Below, piece by piece: positions 53,106 through 61,689 of a DNA stretch of 64,000 bases (position 1 is its first letter; every line of letters starts with the position of its first letter). The stretch comes from Phoronis australis (Eukaryota > Phoronida > Phoronidae). The stretch is taken from the NCBI GenBank assembly GCA_002633005.1, contig NMRA01000872.1:1-64000 (forward strand), written 5' to 3'. The position numbers and the translations under genes were made by a program. The notes beneath the pieces are model-generated. The model worked only from the letters and a program-made list of their open reading frames with translations, did no database searches and had not been told where the DNA came from.

Positions 53106-54456
53106 ACCGTGTAATATACATACATTGTACGTGTATGGCTGAAGCAAAAGATTCTTAAGTTTAAAACACTGACAATAGCTCTCTGTAAGCGTTTTGTGGA
53201 GTGAAGGTACCTATAGTTGCCTATATCTACAACGGCTTAACTGACTAAAACGGTGACGCTGATCGATAGAGATAATGATAACCAGAAATTTATTAGAAGC
53301 TTGCCCGAAATGAAGTCGGGACACTGGTAGGCCTCCGAATACATTCTTTAATGACAAGTTAGGAAGCATTTATCCAGATGGCGAATTGATTTTTTGTCAT
53401 AACACAAATGCACCATTGGCAAGAGAAAAAAACAGCGCCATCTTGTGTTGACCTGTCAGCTACAGCACGCAGGAATTCCTCTGAGATTTGTAAGACCTAC
53501 ACTGTAAATATTGATATGCTTGTGTAGATGCAGGACGTCTCCCAAGTGTTTGCATTTAGGGTAAAACCTTAGATTGGGCATGGTACTGTGATGCTTCAAG
53601 GCGGGTCGAATGGAAACCCGCATGTGGATGTAGGCCTAGGCTATTGGTCAAGGGCGATCAAGGGACACGGTACCCGCCGCTATCTTGGACCACTGGCTGA
53701 GTCTGTTGGTCATGCATTAGGCCTACGCGGTAATCATGTTTTCAACACGTTTATAAAAACTCTGATTTTTATTTATTTCAAGCAGCGTATTGGAAGAGAG
53801 CAAAACATATTCACGTGTATTCATTAGAATCTAGCAAAATTCACAAATTCCGAAAATCGACAGAAAAAATTATTGACTGTAAAAAACGAGTCTATAATAA
53901 TATAAGTAAAACAACCACCGACAAACTTTTAAAGTAAGATCTTACTATACTAATAACTTGGTCATAAAAGTTTTACTTTCAGGTGACTGTCATTAATGCC
54001 ACAGCCAGATTTAAGGGGGAAGGGGGCAGCAAAATCACGAAGAAAAATGAGTTTGTTAATTAACTCCGATAATTAACATTATACAGCCGAAGTGCACTGT
54101 AAGATTTGACAATGTGTGGAGTTTTAATAAGTGTGTGCCTGTGTGTGTGTTTCTGGGGAGCTCAGACTCGACATCACTTGTCTAATCGAAGTCTCAGTGA
54201 ATAATTAAGAAACTCATAATTCTCTCTATGTCAAACATTAAACATTAAGACGGTTTGCGAAGCAACGCGTGGTTGTTGCCGACACGATAATGAATTTGGT
54301 ATTTTCGGCAACCTAAGACTGCTTCTTCAACACTTTTGCTACAAACTGGTTGCAGAAAATATAAAACATGCAATAAACGTTACAGGAATGAACAGGTTTG
54401 CATGCGAACGGTTTGGACCATAAACAATTATGTCTCTTACTATTTGGGCTTAGTTG
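53106..54456. other. Intergenic sequence without recognised features
   Basis: No domain-bearing frame or repeat of note was seen here. Confidence 0.4.
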
Positions 54457-54525
54457 AAAGCGTGGTAGCACAATGGAAGAGTGCGCGCTCTCAGATCCAG
54501 AAGTCGTCACTTGAAGTCCACCCAA
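54457..54525 (+). mobile_element. tRNA-derived SINE or tRNA pseudogene
   Basis: TGGTAGCACAATGG (A-box-like, 54463-54476) and CACTTGAAGTCCAC (B-box-like, 54508-54521) have tRNA spacing with an anticodon-arm-like GCGCTCTCAGATC between them. The acceptor stem is not conserved. It lies 60 bp upstream of the 200-bp MITE-like element. Confidence 0.45.
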
Positions 54526-54584
54526 TTTATGAATTTCCCTTATTAAATCACAAGCGGCGATTACTATGTTAAACGTTGAAACAA

Positions 54585-54784
54585 CCCTTACAAAAATGAA
54601 CTTAAGTTTTCATCGAAAAACTTAAGTTTTTGGTCTGAAAAACGTAAGTTTTCATTCACGAAAACTCAAGTTTTCTGAAAAAGTTAAGTTTTTCGGAAGC
54701 ACTTAAGTTATTTTCCAGAAACTTAAGTTTTTTTGTCCAAAACTTAATTTTTCAACGAAAAACTGAACTGCATTTTTGTAAGGG
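54585..54784. mobile_element. MITE-like element built of ~20-bp palindromic units
   Basis: The ends are perfect 14-bp terminal inverted repeats, CCCTTACAAAAATG and its complement, flanked by AA on both sides. Inside, about nine imperfect copies of a palindromic AACTTAAGTTTT word recur every 18-23 bp (centres near 54603, 54623, 54645, 54667, 54686, 54704, 54724, 54744 and 54764). No coding capacity. The superfamily cannot be assigned from so short a target duplication. Confidence 0.75.
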
Positions 54785-55338
54785 AAGAATGATAAATCAC
54801 GTGATGGATCTATATGAGGATATTTACAACCCAAGTAGGGCCTAATTCGCGAGAGTCCTAGGACTACAGAACAGAGATTGACTAAGATTGTTTTTTTCCT
54901 GTCAGTAACCGTCAGTTGTAACCAATCAAATATTTGGGCATTTACCTTAATTACGCCTCGGAAACCAACGGATTTTGGAGAGTTGACCTTTGTGACCTTC
55001 GCAACTGTAATCCAAACTGTAATAGCAACGTATTTTCCTGAAAATTTAAACGTTTCTCTTTTGGTCCAAAATAAATAACGAAACACCTTCATGTAGCATA
55101 GTATATTGTACCAATTTCAGTAAAATCTCACTTAAATGCAGGCAAATGAGTCCACGTTAACACTCTTTTTTCTGACTTAATATCATGTACAGAGAGCCAT
55201 TCTGTATGTTCTGCTTTGCTAAAGAACATGTATTCGAAAATATCTTGTCTCTAGCGAATAGCCAATTGTTCTTGCAAATACTACAAATGATTTGATGACC
55301 CACACACAGGTCCAAATACGCCACAGCATGGGCAGGCA

Positions 55339-55344
55339 TTTAAT
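55339..55344 (-). promoter_or_regulatory. Candidate poly(A) signal of the amine oxidase gene
   Basis: ATTAAA on the minus strand about 85 bases past the stop codon. No canonical AATAAA is nearer. Confidence 0.4.
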
Positions 55345-55428
55345 CCAGGTCAAGGAAGACACACCCCAATATTAAGTTGCTTGCGTCAACGAAATGGTCC
55401 TACCATGTTTAAAAACCAGACACACCAG

Positions 55429-57180
55429 CTAAGCGAATTGTGTTCCGTTATATGCGTCATTGTATTGCCTGGGCGGCATGCACTTGGGCTGTGTTGACGT
55501 TCCATAGCGCTCGATGGATACTTTTTGGAAGTTATCTTTTGGCTCAACAAATACGGTATCTGAGGACGATGCACTTGGGTCTTCGTCGAAGTAGTTGAAA
55601 GGATACAGAAAGAAATTTAGAGTCATGTATGGCGTTTGCGTCGACGGAGCGTCCTCTGAATGGGGAATATGGTGCGTAGCAAGCGATATCCAAGCCACGA
55701 GGTCCTCATCCACAATGTCTTCATTGTCTAAGATGAAATCTTCAAAGTTCACCACGGGGTTCCAAGGGTCGTTCTGCGTGTAAACAGAACTACTATCCCT
55801 CTCATGATCCTTGTGCTTCGTGACGGCGAGTTGATACTTTGTCCAGGCCGCCCCCTGCACACCAGGTGTGTCGTCGGGAAGGACAAACTTACCCATACCC
55901 ACTGGCTTCAGACGGTAGGCACGCTTAGCTCCGTAACTGTTTACATTGTCTTTGCTGTAAAAGATGCAATACCTCGGTTTATCAAAATCATATTTGTAAG
56001 CAGCGTCTTTCTCTTTCGTTTTCAGAGATCTTTCCATCTTCATTTGTGTCTTCATTCGTCCGGCAAACCATGGGTTCGGTATTTTCTCCACCCCTATGTC
56101 AATGGTCTCGTAACGGTTAGAGCGACCCAAGATGTCAATGTCTGCCTTGAAGTGGAAGTTATGGATGTGCATGTTTCCTAACGCGGTAGTGAACAATCTG
56201 TGACCGTAAGGATCCTCTTCCGGTGTGTAAAATGTCGTTTCTGGATATCCAGTTGAGGCGGCTTTCACTTCCACGGCACCGTTTAAATGGAAAATGTAGT
56301 CGAAGACGTAATCGTAGTTCCATACGGTGGCAGCCTGCCTCACCACAAGTTGGTAATCCGGCAGGCCTGCGTAAGATCTATACCCACCGTTGTAATCCGT
56401 TGAAAAGTGCCTTCTCAGAGGCATGTGGTTGTTAAGCTCGAAGACGCAAACAGACCTCCGGTTACGTTTTGGTGTGTGCGTGTTTACGAAGTAATCCATG
56501 TCTAAGTAAACTGCAGTTTCTGGACAGTCAACACCCTCCATCAGCTCGGCGGAGAGCTCACCTAGATTCCATGACACATCGTAGTACATAGCGATTGTCT
56601 CAAAGACGTCGTAGCCCGCATAGATAACGAACGCTTCTTGGAAACTCAACTCGTAAGCGATGCGCTCACCTCGGAATCTCACGTCAAATAGTTGCAATCC
56701 TGAAGAAAACCGGGAACGAATATCGAAACTCCACCCCATATAGTCTATATGGCGGCCTGAGACTTTGAATCTCCTACCTTCAGGCTCATACATCCGGGGA
56801 CCCATCTGGGGTTTTTCGGGCATGCTATGGGCAGATCGCTTTTTATAGGAATAGTACTTCGTGTCTTTGTCAATAGGAATAGTCAGTTTCTTAGCCGATC
56901 CGTCGTTATACGCTGTCAACAATCCGTCTACACTCTCATACTTGACGTTGTTGTAATAGATGCTATCTACCTTCCAGTCTCCTTGCTTAGTTGACTTGTG
57001 ATTTATTGTCATCATGAAACTAACTGGTCGAATATAGTACCCTTCAGATCGCACAAAGGCGATGTACAACGAAGTTCGTTGCCCACTTTCTATCAGGCGA
57101 GGAGCGAAGTCATAAAAATCAAGACAGTCGCTGGTTGCTGTGCAGTTATGGTGGCCGGCGCCAAAACTTTCTTTCAAAAC
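55429..57180 (-). CDS. Amine oxidase exon 2 (catalytic domain)
   Basis: The acceptor TTCTTTTCCCAG precedes 57180. 583 codons and a TAG stop at 55431-55429. Contains GVDCPETAVYLD, RRSVCVFELNNHMPLRRHF, WNYDY, HIHNFHF, HHIPHSED and FNYFDEDPS in the family order. Confidence 0.96.
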   Translation of the reverse strand, partial: VLKESFGAGHHNCTATSDCLDFYDFAPRLIESGQRTSLYIAFVRSEGYYIRPVSFMMTINHKSTKQGDWKVDSIYYNNVKYESVDGLLTAYNDGSAKKLTIPIDKDTKYYSYKKRSAHSMPEKPQMGPRMYEPEGRRFKVSGRHIDYMGWSFDIRSRFSSGLQLFDVRFRGERIAYELSFQEAFVIYAGYDVFETIAMYYDVSWNLGELSAELMEGVDCPETAVYLDMDYFVNTHTPKRNRRSVCVFELNNHMPLRRHFSTDYNGGYRSYAGLPDYQLVVRQAATVWNYDYVFDYIFHLNGAVEVKAASTGYPETTFYTPEEDPYGHRLFTTALGNMHIHNFHFKADIDILGRSNRYETIDIGVEKIPNPWFAGRMKTQMKMERSLKTKEKDAAYKYDFDKPRYCIFYSKDNVNSYGAKRAYRLKPVGMGKFVLPDDTPGVQGAAWTKYQLAVTKHKDHERDSSSVYTQNDPWNPVVNFEDFILDNEDIVDEDLVAWISLATHHIPHSEDAPSTQTPYMTLNFFLYPFNYFDEDPSASSSDTVFVEPKDNFQKVSIERYGTSTQPKCMPPRQYNDAYNGTQFA

Positions 57181-59110
57181 CTGGGAAAAGAATCAAAATA
57201 TTATATTTATAATTTTATACTGATCATTTGCTACATCCTGAACACACTCAAGCCAGAGGAATTTTGGAATAGATAAAGAGCGTATTATAACAAGTTCTAA
57301 GCCTGCAGTTCAAATCATGAATTTGGAACTCGACTCGAAAATCAGGCGAATGCATGTCAAGTTTGGTGTAAACTTACAAATTTCCAAACGAATCGTACAT
57401 CGCGATCAGTTAAATTTCAAGTCTCAGTGTTAGTCGCGTCTGTGTCCTGGAATTTGACCATGGGCCTGTTTAGAAAATAATGTTTTATTCTCGTCTCAGG
57501 CGATTTTGAATTGTCAAATCAACGTCATCGTGTTTAACCTTTGCTAGAATTGTGGTTAGAGAAAAGAAAGCTCCTGGAATTCACCTGACTGCCATGCTAC
57601 TTCGGTAAAACTAACCCCCCTTACAAGTAAAATTCACGGACTTACATGTAGTTCAAACAATAACGAGACGAAGTAACTGACAGAGTTATTCAAGTGCCAC
57701 CAGTGCCTCTCGTACTCCATCAATCACTTCCCCATATATTAAAAGGATGTAAAGCCATGTTTTGATGATTTCAGCCAATCATCGTTATGTCATCTGCTAA
57801 ATGCATCACTGGTGTTAATCTTCCAACTTAATGGAAGAAATCAACTCAAAACTCGATCTCTCTTTGTCACAGATTGGACAATATGGTCCTCGGTGGGTAG
57901 TCTTTTGCCGTGTAGGCGTAGGTCACGCTTGCCCATTCATTCGACTTTAATTGGAGTTTTCAAATTTTCCTCCCAGTGTCCTAGGGTTGTTGGTGGTTGG
58001 AGAGTATGTTTTGTTTCAGAGAACTTGACATGAAAGTCGTTTTTCGTATGTGTTAATAGGAATTCCCTTTTCACTAATTAACTAACGAACACTCACTCAG
58101 TGGTCCACAAAGTCGTTCACTTATTAATTAGCTCGCTCGCTCTCTCCCTGGTCACCTTGCCTCTCGGTTCTATCACTAGCTTCATTGCCCATCACTTGTT
58201 CATTTTTCACTCATTAATCCCCTCATTAACTACCTTAGTTAGCCACTCACTCACCAAAACTCACTCACGCAGTCACTCACTTACTCACTTATGATCGCTC
58301 ACTCATGATCATTCACCCACTGATAATCACTTACGTATGACCATTCACTCACTCATCGTAACGCCCTCACTCACCCAGTTAATCTTTCAGTAACTCACTG
58401 ATCCTCATTTATTGGCCATTCATTCGGTATGTTGCGGCCATTCATACAAGAAAGCAAAGCACGAGACGTTACTTCACACATTGTTCTGACTGTTAACAAA
58501 CCTTGTACAATTTCTCTGAAATTTCTTTGATCATCATATTCAGGGAAGACACTTCTGCTGCGTCCATGAACTTCGATTCATAAGGAAGAGGGTCTCTCCT
58601 GTAGGAAGGGTTCTTGTATAATGTGTGCGTGTTTGGATTAGGCAAAGGGCCAACGATGTACTCCTCAAGACGAGGCGGAGAAAGATCACCCCGCACGACG
58701 ATAACCAACGCCTCTCTTCTCGGCTTTGGACCATTGGAGTCGATGTAATTTAACACTTCCGACTTTTTTGGAAGATGAAGGTCAATAGACGAGATGTAAC
58801 CAGATGAAAGGTTTCTCGTTTGCTTGACAACATCAAATGGTAGCAGATTCAGCGCCTGGTTTATGTAGTCACGAACTCTCACGAGCTCGTCGACGGTTAG
58901 ATCATCAAAGGTGCTGGGGTTTTCAAGGTCACGAGGGATGGTCGGAATGTCGTGGCTGCAAGATGGACCTCCTTGCACGATTGGCTCTGCTGCTGAACTT
59001 GATTTCCCTTGGTGCGAAACAACGCCAAGGGCAATCGCCAACGCGACGGCAGTGATAACGGCAAATATGGCCACTAGACGCCATATGACGTTTGCTCGTT
59101 CAGATGGCAT
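55429..59110 (-). CDS. Membrane-anchored copper amine oxidase (2 exons, ~786 aa)
   Basis: Oxidises primary amines to aldehydes with release of H2O2 and ammonia, using copper and topaquinone. Exon 1 (59110-58502) and exon 2 (57180-55429) join in phase 0 (K/V). An N-terminal hydrophobic helix at residues 10-32 with basic residues before it predicts a type II membrane protein, as in vertebrate VAP-1. The N2-like domain follows. In the catalytic domain, Tyr492 of WNYDY is the topaquinone precursor, Asp404 of MYYD is the likely base, and copper ligands are His541/His543 (HIH) and a His in THHIPHSED near 706. FNYFDEDPS ends the barrel. The usual YGMG after the base Asp reads SWNLG. The length matches the family, with no disruptions. 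The substrate cannot be predicted. The gene is convergent with the amylase. Confidence 0.95.
57181..58501 (-). other. Amine oxidase intron
   Basis: 1.3 kb intron with a consensus acceptor. The donor AAG/GTTTGT is a weaker but valid GT site. It holds the CTCA-rich low-complexity stretch. Confidence 0.7.
58081..58420. repeat. Degenerate (ACTC)n low-complexity tract
   Basis: ACTCACTC words recur throughout with many interruptions. An eroded tetranucleotide repeat in the amine oxidase intron. Confidence 0.75.
58502..59110 (-). CDS. Amine oxidase exon 1 (membrane anchor and N2-like domain)
   Basis: ATG at 59110, 203 codons. MPSERANVIWR precedes the helix LVAIFAVITAVALAIALGVV, then a Ser/Gly-rich stem, then FDDLTVDELVRVRDYIN typical of the amine oxidase N2 region. 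A good acceptor (AAATTTTCAG) 16 bases upstream of the ATG suggests a spliced 5' UTR. Confidence 0.92.
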
Positions 59111-59584
59111 GTTGTGAGAGTTTCTGAAAATTTAATATGAAAAATAGGTAATTGACAAGAAAAGGCGGTAGTCTCACTTTTTAACTTAAATTTTACTTGA
59201 ATCCAATTCGTTTCACAATGCAACATTAAGGGAGTCACTGGACTGTCCTTGGTGGCAAGGGCGTGATTGAAATCTTACAGCAGTTAAATGAATAGAAGTC
59301 TAGACTTGGAAGGCAAAATCCTGCATGTGGCATATGTATCCCGTTGTTCCAGCTTGCGATCCCGAGATTTCACATGATAGTCGGTACTGACTGTCAATTT
59401 CTGGTAGTCTGCTTGTCAACTGAGATTTGAACAAATGCTGTAGTTGACAGGTGTGCGATACGAATATTATGTATGAAGTAAATTACTTATATTTTGCTTA
59501 TTGTATTATCATACTCCATCAGGAGCTGATGAAAGGCTTTTAATGCTAATAAAGCAACTCTACACCGTTCCCATTGCCCTAGTG

Positions 59585-61687
59585 TTAAAAATATATTTTT
59601 TTTCGGTTAAGTATTTTTATTTTCTCTAGCATGGGTATTTACAATTTACACGACACAATAAAACAATACAGTATACAAGTACATTAGTTGCAACAAATTG
59701 TCATCAAGTATCACAATTTGGTATACAGAACAGAAATACAGATATGTAAGAAAAAAAAAATCAAGCCATTCTCACCCTTAACATACACGCCACACGCAAC
59801 CGCCCCCCCCCCAACCTACTCTTAGTAGGATGTTGTCAGGCAAAAGTTATGGTTAACCAGTTTCTCCAGGTTGCATGGTATTCATCTAAATTACCATTAT
59901 TTAATAAAATCCTTCTTTGAATATAAAATTCTCTTTCTAATATCTTAAGGAACTGACAGAAACTGGGGATTATTTTTTTACACCTGGATAGGTAAATAAA
60001 ATGTTTTAATTGCAAAAGTATCCAATTTAAAACTTTATTTTCATTACTTATGGGCATCCCAAAAAACATTGTTTTTTTGTCAATAACCATATTTATACCT
60101 TTTACCAACAACACCCAAATGCGTAATTCTCCTATCAATGTTTTTACATTATTGCATTCGAAAAAGATGTGATCCACTGTTTCACTTTGTGAATGACAGA
60201 AAGTACATACATCAGAGTCCACCAGGTTAATTTTTCTAAGAAAAGAGTTGGTTACAAGTATTCTATGTAATAGTTTAAACTGCAGTGTACATAACTTGAA
60301 ATCATAGGTAGTTTTAAAAGACATTGAATATAATTTTTTCCAGTCATCACTTCGAAAGTTATAACCTTCCTTTTGAAATTTTTTTTGGGCAATAGGCAAA
60401 ATGTTGTTGTGGCAGACACTTTCATATATCATTTTACATATTGATGTGCAGTTTAAAAAATTACGGATATTAAAAGGTATTATTGGTCCATATATCTTAA
60501 TTAACTGCATTTGTAATGGTGTTCTCCTCAGAAACGACCTAACAGACTCAATCAGAGAACAATATTCCAAAAAGTTTGTAGATATGTTCGAGATCTTTTT
60601 GAATTCAGTAAATGAGTAAAATCTATTATTTTCATCAAGTAGGTCATTAATAAAAAGAACACCACCACTAGCATACTTGCTAAAGAAGATAGATTTTCTG
60701 TCTATTAGTATTTCATCGTTATGCCATAAACTTGTTGAGAGTAAATCGTTCGCATCTTTATGGGGCTGTTTACTAATGAAAAAAGACCAGTTACTTAGAA
60801 CTTCGTTCCAAAAAGGATTGATTACATCAGTATGGTATTTAATAAAAACATTTCCAAAATTTATAATATTTGACTTTGCAATCCCTGTTTCAAGTTCAAA
60901 CAATTTCACCCATTTTGATTCAGAATTAAGTAATCTCTTTATCCATGAAATTTTTATAGCCTTGTTAAAAAGAATAATATTTAACATTTTAACTCCCCCT
61001 TCCTCATAAGTTTTGATTAACACATCTCTCTTCACTCTCTCAACTTTGTTATTCCAAATAAACTTAAAAATGCTTGCATTCAATTCATTCATAATAATGT
61101 CTGATGGAGTAGGCAGAGTTGTCATAATGTGAATAAGTTTTGGCACCATCAAGGTCTTCACCACCGTAACTTTCCCGAAAAAGGAGATTTTTCTTCTAGA
61201 CCAAATTTTGATAAGATTATTGATTTCATCAATCCTCTCATTGTAGTTGATGTCAATCATTTTTTCTAGGTTAACACTAAACTTGATACCTAGCATCTTA
61301 AATTCCGTCATGCCCCATTCCAACTTCCATCTTGCGTGATGGAAAACATCCTTGCAAAATTTTTTACTGCCCAACCAAATAACATTAGTTTTGGAAAAAT
61401 TTACTCTCAAACCAGACATATCTGCAAATCTACTCAAAACTTCCATAATAGCTTCCAAACTACGCCTTGAACCATCTAAGAAAAACGTTGTGTCATCAGC
61501 ATACTGAGTAAGTATAAATTCCTCATTTCCTATTTGAATGCCTTTAATTTCCCTATCTTGTTTCGTCATCATAGCTAATATTTCAGCACATAAAATAAAA
61601 ACATACAGAGAAAGAGGATCACCTTGTCTACAGCCCCTGTGCAGAGTAAAACTTCTGGTCAGGAAACCGTTTTGAACAATGTATTAT
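59585..61687 (-). mobile_element. 5'-truncated L1/Tx1-like LINE
   Basis: Starts inside the reverse transcriptase at about 61680 and ends with AATAAA plus an A-rich tail near 59590-59620. The flanks carry TTGCCCTAG (about 59577) and TTGTCCTAG (about 61688), a possible target duplication with one mismatch. Truncation at the 5' end is typical of LINE insertions. It lies just upstream of the amine oxidase gene in the same orientation. Confidence 0.85.
59836..61680 (-). CDS. LINE ORF2 C-terminal part: reverse transcriptase to zinc knuckle
   Basis: One open frame of about 615 codons, including in-frame sequence upstream of the ATG at 61572. RT motifs in order: FTLHRGCRQGDPLSLYVF, then QYADDTTFF (active site), LRVNFSKTNVIWLG, KMLGIKFS and WSRRKISFFGKVTVVK. 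The C-terminal CTFCHSQSETVDHIFFEC is the CCHC-like knuckle of L1/Tx1-type elements. The endonuclease and RT fingers are lost. The absence of stops over 1.8 kb points to recent insertion. Confidence 0.88.
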   Translation of the reverse strand: MVQNGFLTRSFTLHRGCRQGDPLSLYVFILCAEILAMMTKQDREIKGIQIGNEEFILTQYADDTTFFLDGSRRSLEAIMEVLSRFADMSGLRVNFSKTNVIWLGSKKFCKDVFHHARWKLEWGMTEFKMLGIKFSVNLEKMIDINYNERIDEINNLIKIWSRRKISFFGKVTVVKTLMVPKLIHIMTTLPTPSDIIMNELNASIFKFIWNNKVERVKRDVLIKTYEEGGVKMLNIILFNKAIKISWIKRLLNSESKWVKLFELETGIAKSNIINFGNVFIKYHTDVINPFWNEVLSNWSFFISKQPHKDANDLLSTSLWHNDEILIDRKSIFFSKYASGGVLFINDLLDENNRFYSFTEFKKISNISTNFLEYCSLIESVRSFLRRTPLQMQLIKIYGPIIPFNIRNFLNCTSICKMIYESVCHNNILPIAQKKFQKEGYNFRSDDWKKLYSMSFKTTYDFKLCTLQFKLLHRILVTNSFLRKINLVDSDVCTFCHSQSETVDHIFFECNNVKTLIGELRIWVLLVKGINMVIDKKTMFFGMPISNENKVLNWILLQLKHFIYLSRCKKIIPSFCQFLKILEREFYIQRRILLNNGNLDEYHATWRNWLTITFA

Positions 61688-61689
61688 TT

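Noticed and set aside
54595-54780. Regularly spaced short repeats as a CRISPR array
   Set aside because: The units are imperfect palindromes with no unique spacers, in an animal genome, and enclosed by terminal inverted repeats.
55595-56435. Plus-strand frames within the amine oxidase region
   Set aside because: Shadows of the minus-strand catalytic exon, whose motifs are unambiguous.
60401-61009. Plus-strand frames within the LINE
   Set aside because: Antisense shadows of the reverse transcriptase frame.
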